From Phycisphaerae bacterium (GTDB taxonomy: Bacteria; Planctomycetota; Phycisphaerae; UBA1845; Fen-1342): a DNA stretch of 64,000 nucleotides. The notes beneath the pieces are model-generated. The model was not told the DNA's origin. It worked only from the letters and a program-made list of their open reading frames with translations, and did no database searches. Made by a program: the position numbers and the translations under genes. The stretch spans positions 62,001 through 126,000 of the forward strand of contig JANQFV010000031.1 in NCBI GenBank assembly GCA_028277645.1. Reading direction: 5' to 3'. Positions within the stretch are counted from its first letter, which is position 1. The number at the start of each line of letters is the position of its first letter. Positions 49,869-58,418 of this stretch are shown here, piece by piece.

Positions 49869-49912
49869 GGATTCACCGTTTCGGACTTCGATCACTTTGG
49901 CCGGGGGTCGCG

Positions 49913-50563
49913 ATGGCGGCCAAACGCAAACCGTTTACAGCTCGCGTATGCCTCGTCGCGCAGGCGGCGCTGGACCTCGATGCATACGGCCTTCTCTTCG
50001 AACGGCGGTTATCGATCAAAGTCGCCGCGGAGAGCGACTTCCGGGCCACGTCGCTTTGGAACGCGATGCGATCAGAGCCGCAGTACGTGTTCGTCATCGC
50101 TGACACCGCATCCGCGGTGGTACAGGAGGCACTCCAGATGATCGCCCGCCTACGCCCCGCGGCGCAGATCGTCGCCGTCAGTGCAGCCTTTGACCCGGAA
50201 CAGATCGAGGCCTGGGGCCGCTGCCCACTCAACGGGTACATCGTCAAGGACGGCGGCGTCGAAGAGTTCTTAGCCGCCCTGGACAACTTACGCGCGGGGC
50301 ACGACTACTACAGCAGCGGCGTTCGCTCGGTGCTGGACCGCTGCGCACAACGTCAGGACGGACTCCGGCGACTCTCCGGACGCGAAGCGGAACTTTTGCC
50401 GCTGCTCGCCCGTGGCATGACGCTGCGCGAGGCTGCTGAGAAGCTCGAGATCGGCTACAAGACCGCGGACTCATACCGCACGAGCCTGCTGCGGAAGCTG
50501 GGACTGCACGATCGCGTACAACTCGCCCGGTACGCCATCCGTCAGCGTATCATCGATCCCTGA
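49913..50563 (+). CDS. LuxR/NarL-type regulator with degenerate receiver domain
   Basis: 216 residues from ATG 49913 (GGGGGT upstream). Residues 1-125 resemble a receiver fold: the Lys motif GYIVKDGGVEEFLAAL is present, but the acidic pair at the end of strand 1 is missing (RVCLVAQAALDLDAY) and the phospho-site region (VFVIADTAS) is atypical. The C-terminal HTH is good: LSGREAELLPLLARGMTLRE, AAEKLEIGYKTADSYRTSLL. It probably works without phosphorylation or with another cue. No sensor kinase is adjacent. Confidence 0.87.
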   Translation: MAAKRKPFTARVCLVAQAALDLDAYGLLFERRLSIKVAAESDFRATSLWNAMRSEPQYVFVIADTASAVVQEALQMIARLRPAAQIVAVSAAFDPEQIEAWGRCPLNGYIVKDGGVEEFLAALDNLRAGHDYYSSGVRSVLDRCAQRQDGLRRLSGREAELLPLLARGMTLREAAEKLEIGYKTADSYRTSLLRKLGLHDRVQLARYAIRQRIIDP

Positions 50564-50580
50564 ACCCGTTGCACAGCCCC

Positions 50581-51000
50581 CTATCCACCCTCGTACAACG
50601 CTCGGTCTCGCAACTCGAGCGCGCGGTTCACGACCTCGTTTACCACCGGCTCGCCAGCAGGCTCCAATTCGAAGACCGGCAACGTGTGCTCGTCCCGAAT
50701 CACTACCGGCACGAGCGTTTCCGAAACGAGGTCGAACGGCGGGTACTGATACCATGGCGGATCGATGCGGTAGTGGGTCTTGAGTGTCTTAAACCCCGGC
50801 TTGCGCAAAATTAGATCGTAGTCGCCGTACCACAGGAACGAGAAGCGCACCGGGCTGATGCCGACCTCTTCGTCGTTCACGATCACGTGTGCCCCCGGAG
50901 GGCGAGTCTCGATCCGGACGGTGCGTTCCACGCACCCGATCCCCGCAGTGACGCACAGAAAACCAGCGATGATCAGAATTCGTGTAAGTCTGCGCGTCAT
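50581..51000 (-). CDS. PEGA-domain lipoprotein
   Basis: 139 residues. Signal with a lipobox-like site (ILIIAGFLCVTAGIGC), then a PEGA beta domain: VRIETRPPGAHVIVNDEEVG, SPVRFSFLWYGDYDLIL. The rest is polar (PPWYQYPPFDLVSETLVP). PEGA proteins sit in the outer envelope of planctomycetes and others; precise role unknown. The start overlaps the end of the phosphodiesterase gene by 4 bases. Confidence 0.87.
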   Translation of the reverse strand: MTRRLTRILIIAGFLCVTAGIGCVERTVRIETRPPGAHVIVNDEEVGISPVRFSFLWYGDYDLILRKPGFKTLKTHYRIDPPWYQYPPFDLVSETLVPVVIRDEHTLPVFELEPAGEPVVNEVVNRALELRDRALYEGG

Positions 51001-51479
51001 AGCAGTACCTCTACAATCTCCGCGGCCAACTGCTCCAAGTCAACGACGGCCACAGTGGCACGCCCCGTGAGCCAGCCGCAACACTCGCCGGGGTTCACGA
51101 ACAGTGTGCCGTCTCGATTCTCGACGGCGACTTCGTGCGTGTGACCGGTGAGCACGACGTCCATCCCGGAAAGGTCATCGGCTCGGCACCATTCCAGGGC
51201 ATGGTGCAGCAAGATCCGCCGACCGCTGATTTCGAGAACCTGCGGTCCATCCTGAATCTGCGGCAGAATGGCCTTCAAACCGCGGCGCTCGCCGTCGTTG
51301 TTGCCGTAAGTGACGTGTACCTGCCCCGGAAACTCTGCCAGTGGTCGGGCTGCAAACGGTGCCACAATGTCACCCGGGTGCAGAATAACACCCACGCGGG
51401 CCGTGTGCTGAAAGTACTCAAGCGCAGCCCGGATGGCCGGCAAGCGATCATGGGTGTCGGAGAGCACGCCTATACGCAT
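50997..51479 (-). CDS. YfcE/MJ0936-type metallophosphoesterase
   Basis: 160 residues. Compact calcineurin-like phosphodiesterase with two metals: GVLSDTHDRL (D-x-H), LHPGDIV, TYGNNDGE (GNND), LHHALEW, TGHTHE (GHTH). Likely acts on small phosphodiesters; the in vivo substrate is unknown. ATG 51479. Co-transcribed with the PEGA lipoprotein through a 4-base overlap. Confidence 0.92.
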   Translation of the reverse strand: MRIGVLSDTHDRLPAIRAALEYFQHTARVGVILHPGDIVAPFAARPLAEFPGQVHVTYGNNDGERRGLKAILPQIQDGPQVLEISGRRILLHHALEWCRADDLSGMDVVLTGHTHEVAVENRDGTLFVNPGECCGWLTGRATVAVVDLEQLAAEIVEVLL

Positions 51480-51616
51480 CTCTGCGATTCCGTTCGCAAG
51501 TCCTTCGTCAGCAACCGTGGCTCAAATCCTAACGCAGTGCCGCCCGATAGTCATCAACAGGCGATGTCGGGCCTGTGCGCGTGCGAACCAAGACTTCCGG
51601 CGGGCACTCAGCAGTG

Positions 51617-52555
51617 ATGATCAACGGCACAACTATGCAGTTGCCCACGGTGCGGGGCGCACCATCGCAGCACCGGCATCCCGGGACTAGGTCCGTCTGC
51701 CCGACCGTCTGCTTCGTCGAAGACGCGATCGGCGACGAAGCGATCGAACGCTTTCTCAGCTCCGACATTCACACAACGCTGTACCACTCCCCGGCCTGGA
51801 GCCAGGCCCTCGCATACGCAGGAATCGGGCGACCGCTGTACCTAACCGCGTGCGTGGGACCGGAGGTCGTCGGGGTCCTGCCGCTGCTCGAAACGGACGG
51901 ACGACTGCGATCGAAGCGAATTACCGGCTTGCCCGCTTCGCCCGTCGGAGACGTCCTGGCGCACGACCGGACTGCGCGCTGGGCGCTCGTCAGCAGTGCG
52001 CTGCGAATGGCCGCACGACGCGGCGTCGACCGAATCCGCGTGCGATCGTTCGGCGCAATGCCAGGTCCGTCCATGGCCGACAGTGTCGTTCTGGACTGGT
52101 GCCGTATGCCCGTGTCACTGGCGCGGTGGATCAGCGGCCAAACGTCGCAGGAGCGTGCTGCAGGGCTGCGCGCAGTTGTCGTGGACCGGTGCCCCCGCGG
52201 CATCCCGATACGTTCGGGAACCGGCATTCCGAACGACGTGCTGCGGTTTCTTGCGTCGCACCCGCGTGCATCGTTGTACGGTGCTATGCGCACCTCTGAC
52301 CACGGTAGCAGGTGGCTCGGGCTGTGGATAGCCTCCGGACGTCATCTGCACGTGCTCTGGCTCGCAAACTGCGGGACTGAGGTAGCCCCCGTTCTGCGAC
52401 TGGCGCTCCAGGTGAGCGGCGACGGCGGAATAAGCGACGTGGATCTCCCCGGTCTGCCTCCCGGCCTGCTAAATCGCATGTCCGTGGACGCCGGCACGGC
52501 CATGCGGTTCACGGTCGAGCGCACGCTGACGCTGACGGATTGCCGCACGCTCTAA
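51617..52555 (+). CDS. FemAB-like acyltransferase-type protein
   Basis: 312 residues from ATG 51617 (GTG 51575 also open; neither has a good ribosome site). TTLYHSPAWSQALAYAGIGR and GPEVVGVLPLLETDGRL match the N-terminal module of FemAB/GNAT-like N-acyltransferases that build peptidoglycan bridges or exopolysaccharide modifications. RSKRITGLPASPVGDVLAHD follows as in those proteins. The C-terminal half is divergent and I cannot see an intact second GNAT core. Family call is moderate. Confidence 0.6.
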   Translation: MINGTTMQLPTVRGAPSQHRHPGTRSVCPTVCFVEDAIGDEAIERFLSSDIHTTLYHSPAWSQALAYAGIGRPLYLTACVGPEVVGVLPLLETDGRLRSKRITGLPASPVGDVLAHDRTARWALVSSALRMAARRGVDRIRVRSFGAMPGPSMADSVVLDWCRMPVSLARWISGQTSQERAAGLRAVVVDRCPRGIPIRSGTGIPNDVLRFLASHPRASLYGAMRTSDHGSRWLGLWIASGRHLHVLWLANCGTEVAPVLRLALQVSGDGGISDVDLPGLPPGLLNRMSVDAGTAMRFTVERTLTLTDCRTL

Positions 52556-52948
52556 GCGACCGGGCAAATCTGATCGTCCAGGCGATTTATGGGGGCACAT
52601 TCGCAGCCGGCTCAGCCTCATTCACAGTTTATCCGCGAGCCTGATTGGCGTGCCGACACTGCGTGACCAGGATCTTACCGTTCCGAAAACGAAGGGCGTC
52701 AGTGTCCCGTCGGCCGACAGCCAACACGGCTCGCGAGCGCAAGCCTTGCCGGTTGTACGCCACATCGGATCTTTCGGGACGAGCCGCTTTGCCCCCGCTA
52801 CTCGATCGGCACCGATCGCCCGAATAATGCCGCGTTCGCGACGCTGCCGCACCGCGTCCGGATTTCGACGACTACTGCGATCCTGAAGGACCGGTCTGCG
52901 TTCGACGACGTACACGCCGGGTCAAACCGACCCGTGTGAGGATTGGAC
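52556..52948. other. Gene-less stretch before the PilZ operon
   Basis: About 390 bases. Open frames on both strands are short and Arg-rich, with no ribosome sites. The PilZ operon promoter should be in the last 100 bases, but no clear boxes are seen. Confidence 0.45.
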
Positions 52949-53698
52949 GTGGAGCCGCTGTACCTGACGGAACGACGTGCCCAGAACATGCTCTTGGCCG
53001 ACGCCTGCCGGCGGCGACAAAGGGCGCGCGTCATCGTGCCGGGAACGGACGGCCCCGTGACCGTTAACACGCGCTTCGATGCTCTGGAACTCGACGGTGT
53101 CTTGATTGAGTGGCCCTCGTATCGCTCGGATGAACCGCCCGCCTACGGGGAGCTTATCGAAGTGCAACTTACGAACGACGGCGAACACTACGCCTTCCGG
53201 GCGAGCTCGCGCGGTGCCGTGTTCAAGCCGACACCCGGCGACGACCGTTGTCTGCTGTGTGTTGAACCGCCTGTACGAATCCAGCGCCGTACTACACGGA
53301 TGAAGCTGCGCTACTCACTGGCGGGACGACGGCCAATCCCGGTGCACTTCGCGCATACGTGTGATTCGGCGCGGGTGCTGGTCGGCCGGCTGACGAACAT
53401 TTCCGTCGTAGGCGTGGGCGCGGTGATACCGGGCGGCCCATTTCGCGTGTTGCCCGGAGAGCTCTACCGCGTGTCGTTCCAACTACCGGTAAGCGACGGA
53501 CCACTCGAAATGGTCGCGCGGATCGCACACGCCAATCACATCAGCGACGACATGCGACTCGTCGTTGGAGCCAGCTTCTGCAGCGTAGACGACGAAACGC
53601 TGCGAATGCCACAATGTCAACTTATTGAACAGTACATCTGCACCTGTCGACGGGCCGGCAGAGGACGAAATTCTCGGCCCCGCATGCACGGAGAGTGA
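52949..53698 (+). CDS. PilZ-domain protein 1
   Basis: 249 residues from GTG 52949 (GAGG 7 bases upstream). An N-terminal YcgR-N-like beta domain (~15-110) and a PilZ domain with the c-di-GMP motif set: RRTTRMKLRY (RxxxR) and LTNISVVGVGAVIPG (NxSxxG). It likely binds cyclic di-GMP and changes motility or envelope behaviour. First of three related genes; its stop overlaps the next by 4 bases if GTG 53695 is used. Confidence 0.85.
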   Translation: MEPLYLTERRAQNMLLADACRRRQRARVIVPGTDGPVTVNTRFDALELDGVLIEWPSYRSDEPPAYGELIEVQLTNDGEHYAFRASSRGAVFKPTPGDDRCLLCVEPPVRIQRRTTRMKLRYSLAGRRPIPVHFAHTCDSARVLVGRLTNISVVGVGAVIPGGPFRVLPGELYRVSFQLPVSDGPLEMVARIAHANHISDDMRLVVGASFCSVDDETLRMPQCQLIEQYICTCRRAGRGRNSRPRMHGE

Positions 53699-53700
53699 GC

Positions 53701-54423
53701 ATGCTCGTAGCGCTGGATCTCACGGAGCGACAAGCCCATCGCGTCCTGGCGCAGGCACGCCAGCAGCGCGCGCGAATGGAGATCGAACCCCGCCCGGAAC
53801 ACTGGACCGCACTGCTCTGGGGCACGGTCGTCGACGGCGACGAACACCAGATGCGCGTCGACGTTCAGGGCCTGGGGCCCGATACGGACATCACCCCACT
53901 ATTGGGGGCAACGTGTGACGTGCGAGTCATGCTCTCGGACCAGCTCTACATGTTCTCGACGTTCATCGTCGACGTGCGTCGTGATGCTGCCCCCCACTGG
54001 CTTTCGCTTGCCAACCCGCAGATTATCCAAGTGGCCAACCGACGTCGCGTGCTGCGCAAAGCACCCACCGAACCCATTCCTGTACGTATCGTGCCGCCCG
54101 ACTCGCAGCAGGGCCAACTCGGCGATCTCGCCAACATCGGCGCCGGCGGCATCGGATGCCGGATGAACCGCAAGGACGTCGGCGAGTTGCTGCTGATCGG
54201 GGACAAGGTCCAGGTGGAGTTCGTGTTGCCTTGGACCGGCGAGCTTTTCACGTTGCCCGCGACCGTGTGTACCAAGTCCTCCGGGTCCGACCCCGAGCAA
54301 CTGGCAGTCGGTTTCGAGTTCGTGACTGCCCCGGGTGGAGCGTCCACGTCCGATCTCGATCGGCTGCGGCGAGCCCTGAACAGTGAGACGTCGCGCCTGA
54401 CGGAAATGAACGGTGATCTATGA
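53701..54423 (+). CDS. PilZ-domain protein 2
   Basis: 240 residues from ATG 53701 (GGAG 7 bases before); GTG 53695 is an alternative that overlaps the previous stop. N-terminal helix-rich start (LDLTERQAHRVLAQARQQRA) like protein 1, then a beta domain and PilZ: NRRRVLRKAP retains RxxxR, but the second motif reads LANIGAGGIGCR (Gly in place of Ser). c-di-GMP binding may be weaker or lost. Confidence 0.8.
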   Translation: MLVALDLTERQAHRVLAQARQQRARMEIEPRPEHWTALLWGTVVDGDEHQMRVDVQGLGPDTDITPLLGATCDVRVMLSDQLYMFSTFIVDVRRDAAPHWLSLANPQIIQVANRRRVLRKAPTEPIPVRIVPPDSQQGQLGDLANIGAGGIGCRMNRKDVGELLLIGDKVQVEFVLPWTGELFTLPATVCTKSSGSDPEQLAVGFEFVTAPGGASTSDLDRLRRALNSETSRLTEMNGDL

Positions 54424-55217
54424 GACCACGCAGACTACTGGTTCCGCGCGATACCAACGAGATCTTCGAGCAGGCGGTCCGTGAGCGTGCGCTGGCCATC
54501 CTGACCTTCCAGGTCGGCAACGAGTGGCAGACGTTCAAATCACGGTTTCTCGAAGTTGACCCCCGTGGTCGGTTCTTCGTGCTCGACTATCAGCAGGTGA
54601 CCGACACGCCTCTGCCGCCGGTAGCGCCGGGGCAGTACATGGGCATCAGCTTCCGTCACAAGAACCGCAAGATCCTGTTCGCGACGGTAATCGAGGCCAA
54701 GGGCCACTACGTGCTCGAGGACAAAACCACCGTGCCCGCGGTGCGTTATCGTTGGCCTAACAGTCTCACCGAGCTACAACGACGTGCCTATCACCGCACC
54801 GAAGTCCCCGAGGACGCCAAGCTGATGGCGACCCTCTGGTTGGGTGGCCTTACCACACGGCCCGCGGTGCAATCTTCGGAGGTCGAGAGCGTCAGCGGCG
54901 AGCTGGCCGACATCTCCTGCGGCGGCGCCATGGTCCGGCTGCACAACACGCGCCCGCCGGCCTGGAGCGAGGATGACCTGCTGGGCGTTGAGCTGCAACT
55001 ACCCGACCACCGAACGCCGGTGCAGGTCAACGCCCGCTTCCGAGGCTTACGGCAGGAGCCGAACGAGAAGCTGGGGCTGGCGGTTCAGTTCCTGGGCCTG
55101 GAGGTGGCTGCGGATGGCCGGGCTGTTCTCCAGCGTCTGGCCGCGACGGTGCAGCGTTTCTACCGTCAGAACGCGGGAGCCGGACGGAGGGACTCCAACT
55201 CCGGCACGAATCTCTGA
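54420..55217 (+). CDS. PilZ-domain protein 3
   Basis: 265 residues; ATG 54420 overlaps the previous stop (ATGA). N-terminal YcgR-like part (LTFQVGNEWQTFKSRFLEVD), then PilZ: ELQRRAYHRTEVPED (RxxxR) and LADISCGGAMVRL (DxSxxG) with an intact motif pair. A strong terminator follows 28 bases after the stop, so the three PilZ genes form one transcript. Confidence 0.85.
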   Translation: MRPRRLLVPRDTNEIFEQAVRERALAILTFQVGNEWQTFKSRFLEVDPRGRFFVLDYQQVTDTPLPPVAPGQYMGISFRHKNRKILFATVIEAKGHYVLEDKTTVPAVRYRWPNSLTELQRRAYHRTEVPEDAKLMATLWLGGLTTRPAVQSSEVESVSGELADISCGGAMVRLHNTRPPAWSEDDLLGVELQLPDHRTPVQVNARFRGLRQEPNEKLGLAVQFLGLEVAADGRAVLQRLAATVQRFYRQNAGAGRRDSNSGTNL

Positions 55218-55244
55218 CAACCAGCAATCGATATGACCCTCTCA

Positions 55245-55280
55245 TCCGGGCTCAGCGATCGGCGGGCCCGGACTTTTTTT
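55245..55280 (+). terminator. Rho-independent terminator of the PilZ operon
   Basis: TCCGGGC (55245-55251) pairs with GCCCGGA (55266-55272); a 14-base loop and TTTTTTT at 55274-55280 follow. Classic intrinsic terminator on the plus strand. Confidence 0.85.
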
Positions 55281-55444
55281 GTGTGTCGCGCGACACTTCC
55301 GGGCCGATCAGGTGTTAGATATTAACGGAACGCTTCAAAAGCCCATCCCAGCGCATGGGTCTCGGAATGTCGCCGCACGGTGCATTCGAGGCCCTTTTTT
55401 ATTGGCCACGCCCCGAAACCGGTTCCGGCGGCTGGCGCTGAGGA

Positions 55445-56644
55445 TTACGCCAAAGCCGCTGCGGCGCAGGTAACGTGCGCCAAGCCCTCGGGGTCCACGG
55501 CCTGGTGATACCGCAGCAGGTGGAAATCGGTCCCCTCCAGCACCCTTCGCAAAACATAGATGCACCCGGCACTGCACACATGCGTCCGGTTCTGCGTCGT
55601 GCCGAATTCGGCCAGGAACTCGTCGCCATGATCTCGTTCCAGGGCCGACAAGTACGACCGGTCCACCGCCTCGATCATCGCGAGGAAAGCCCGGTCGGCC
55701 TCGACCTCGTCGCCGAACCGCGGGCCTACGTGGCTCAGATCCGCTCCTGCGATGAAGACGGTTCGCCGGTCGCCCATCGCCGCCAACTCTCGTAACGCCG
55801 CAGCGAGTTTGGTCAGGTCCTGCACGCGATTGACGCCTGCCTCATCACACGACTCGGGGCTCGGACAGAGAATCGGCACGATCTCGAAGGGTCGTTCGCC
55901 GAGCAGCACTTGAAGAAAGTGTACTTGCAGTTCGATCGAATGTTCGACCGCGTGATCGGCTTCGTCCGCACAGATCTCACAGTCAAGTCGTTCCGCCAAC
56001 GTGTCGACACACGCGACATCGACCGGAGCCAGCCCCAGCGGCGTCCGAAAGGGCTTGGTTGTCGCAACGACGCCCGCGTCCCAATTCGCATGGTTGGTGC
56101 CCAGCAGGACGTAGCGATCCGCCGGCAGTGCCGCGGCCAGCGTCGCATAGGCGTCGGCGTAGCACGGCGCGCCCCGCGCGTAGTCCAGGTGCGGTGCGAC
56201 GATTCCCCACACGTCGTCTAGTTCTGCCGCTGTACCACTCGCGATGATCCGTTCAAGCTCGGCTCCCAACTCGTCCGCAGCGGAGTAACGCTCACGATTG
56301 TCACGTTCGGCGGCAGCGACGTACGCCATCCGAAACTCGCGCCGGGCCGTTTCGAAGCGTGGCGTTTGCAGGAAGAGCCCGCCATCGAGCGCGGCGACCA
56401 GCTTCTCGATCTGCTCGGCCGGCATATTGACGCCGACTTTCTCGCGATAGAGACGCACAATATCTGCGCACGTGTGCTGCCCGTCGAGGTGAGACAGTGC
56501 GACGTAGGAAGCGATGGAGACAGCAAGCGGCCGTGGGGCGATCTGCGACTGATCGTGCAGCACGAAGTACGCCTCGCCGTCGGGGCCCTCGGTCTGCACG
56601 ACGTCAAGTGGGCGCAGCGCCGGCAGCTTCTCACTTGTCGGCAC
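55445..56644 (-). CDS. Memo-family (AmmeMemoRadiSam B) protein with N-terminal extension
   Basis: 399 residues. The first ~110 residues (CADIVRLYREKVGVNMPAEQ) look like a PqqD-type peptide-binding wing. The Memo domain follows: APHLDYARG, YVLLGTNHANWD, HSIELQVHFLQVLLG, GADLSHVGPRFG and THVCSAGCIYVLRR, matching the metal-binding His and Cys positions of Memo1. AmmeMemoRadiSam systems join Memo, AMMECR1 and a radical SAM enzyme; neither partner is in the window. Last gene of a four-gene minus-strand unit; its start overlaps the previous gene by 14 bases. Confidence 0.88.
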   Translation of the reverse strand: MPTSEKLPALRPLDVVQTEGPDGEAYFVLHDQSQIAPRPLAVSIASYVALSHLDGQHTCADIVRLYREKVGVNMPAEQIEKLVAALDGGLFLQTPRFETARREFRMAYVAAAERDNRERYSAADELGAELERIIASGTAAELDDVWGIVAPHLDYARGAPCYADAYATLAAALPADRYVLLGTNHANWDAGVVATTKPFRTPLGLAPVDVACVDTLAERLDCEICADEADHAVEHSIELQVHFLQVLLGERPFEIVPILCPSPESCDEAGVNRVQDLTKLAAALRELAAMGDRRTVFIAGADLSHVGPRFGDEVEADRAFLAMIEAVDRSYLSALERDHGDEFLAEFGTTQNRTHVCSAGCIYVLRRVLEGTDFHLLRYHQAVDPEGLAHVTCAAAALA

Positions 56645-58418
56645 GTTCTACTCCTGCGGTGACATCAAAGGCCCAACGTGCGCGCGACGCCCAGAAGAAG
56701 TGTATGCCAGGATCGGTCAACGGCCGGTCGAAATGGAACCGCAACCGGCTGATCCCTGAATCGTCCCCCTCCAGCACTTCGATGCGGTAGCCGCGGCCGG
56801 TGACCGTCTCCGCGAGATCAGCCGCCGGCATCCCGGTCGCGCTCTTCACCAGCAGCCCGAGTGGCCCCTCGAAGAACCGATCGCCGGCCACACGCAACTC
56901 GACTGTGCGATCGTCGATCGGTACGCGCTCGGTCGGTGAAGCCGGTCCGAGCAGTCGTGGAGACCACGTGAGCGCCACCACGCGGATGTTCTCCAGCCCG
57001 GTCCGCTCCGCCACCGCGAGTTGCGCATAGTGCGCGAGCAATGGCAGATTGCCAACGTAGAGCGTATCGCCATCCTCCAACCCCGCCGGCGTCGAGACTA
57101 TCTCGTCGAACATGCAGTCTTCGACCTGTTGCCCCACGTCCATCGCGAGGCCGAAGTAGTATGTCGGCGCAGCGAAACCGCCGAGCAATAAAACGACGCT
57201 CGTGGCCCGCACCGCGCGCCAGGCCCACCGTCGTGCCGTAAACCACTTGTCACCCAAGTCGCTGAGTGACCGCATCAGCAACATGGCGCAGATCGCCCAG
57301 CCAATGCCCGGCAGATACAGGTGATGCGGCGAGGCGAATGCCGGTAACGCGGGCAGAAAGTACACGACGACCCACACCGGCCCCAGCAATTCCACGCCCC
57401 GCCTCCAGCCGCGAACCGTCATCCAGACAACGATCGCGATCGCGATCAGGGCCAGACCGTAGAACGCGAACGGATGCGCCCGGAAGTACGGCAACCCACC
57501 GATGGGCACGCACGGCACGAGCAGGAACTCGCCCATGAGGTAGTAGCACGCCTTGTCGAAAATGAAACGCAGGAAGTCCGGGTCGGTCGGCGGGATCACG
57601 TACGGCCGCGGCGGTAGCGCCACACCGCGCAGGTAGTACGCGCGCACCAGCAGGTAGACAACCACCAGCGCGAACAACACGCCGTGCATCGTCAGCACGG
57701 TCTTACAGCGTCGCGGCAGCCGAAGTTCCAGGATCGCGAGCAGCACCGGAAACATGATCGCGTTCTCACGGCAGCCCAGCGCACAGACGAATAGCAACAA
57801 TGCGGCGATTGCGTATCCCAGCGAGCCGCGTGTTGCTACCTCCCGGTTTCTCGCCGTGAACCCGGGCCAGCCGCGAAAGCATCCCCAGCACAACGTCGCT
57901 CCGAGCAGCAATGTCGTGACCATCAGCTCAGTCTGGCACGCAATCCACTGTACCGTCGCCACGTGGCCCGGGTGAATTGCGAACATCGCTGCCACGATCA
58001 GCGATAGCCATCGCCCCGCTCCGAGCCGTCGCAACAGCACCATGAGCAGGCCGGCAGCGGTCAAATGCCACAACAGCGACGCCCAGTGCATGGCCGCCGG
58101 ACTCCAGCCGGTCACCGTGTACGTCAGCTTCATCAGCCCGAACGAGAACGGCCGGAAGAACCGCAGCGTGCATTCCGGTAACCACCAATAGTCGACAATA
58201 CCGCCGACGAGTTCGAGCCGGCAAGCGTCGGTCAGCCCGCTGAGCGACCAGTCGCACTCGCGGAGTTGGCGGAAGTGTGCCCAGTCATCCATGAACAGAC
58301 CGTAATCCAACGCGCGGCCATGTAGCGCGTAGATCAACAGCGCAAGCACCGCGCAGGAGAGCACGTCGAGGAATGCTCCGTAGAACGTCGACTGGCGCTC
58401 AAGCGAAGGCGCAGTCAT
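56631..58418 (-). CDS. GT-C-type membrane glycosyltransferase-like protein
   Basis: 595 residues with about 11 helices. After the first helix comes LDYGLFMDDWAHFRQL, an acidic loop motif like the catalytic Asp region in GT-C enzymes that use lipid-linked sugars; another sign is FAIHPGHVATVQWIACQTEL. A soluble C-terminal domain (~430-595) follows the last helix. Sugar and acceptor unknown. Overlaps the flippase-like gene by 4 bases and the Memo gene by 14, so it is inside an operon. Confidence 0.78.
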   Translation of the reverse strand: MTAPSLERQSTFYGAFLDVLSCAVLALLIYALHGRALDYGLFMDDWAHFRQLRECDWSLSGLTDACRLELVGGIVDYWWLPECTLRFFRPFSFGLMKLTYTVTGWSPAAMHWASLLWHLTAAGLLMVLLRRLGAGRWLSLIVAAMFAIHPGHVATVQWIACQTELMVTTLLLGATLCWGCFRGWPGFTARNREVATRGSLGYAIAALLLFVCALGCRENAIMFPVLLAILELRLPRRCKTVLTMHGVLFALVVVYLLVRAYYLRGVALPPRPYVIPPTDPDFLRFIFDKACYYLMGEFLLVPCVPIGGLPYFRAHPFAFYGLALIAIAIVVWMTVRGWRRGVELLGPVWVVVYFLPALPAFASPHHLYLPGIGWAICAMLLMRSLSDLGDKWFTARRWAWRAVRATSVVLLLGGFAAPTYYFGLAMDVGQQVEDCMFDEIVSTPAGLEDGDTLYVGNLPLLAHYAQLAVAERTGLENIRVVALTWSPRLLGPASPTERVPIDDRTVELRVAGDRFFEGPLGLLVKSATGMPAADLAETVTGRGYRIEVLEGDDSGISRLRFHFDRPLTDPGIHFFWASRARWAFDVTAGVERADK

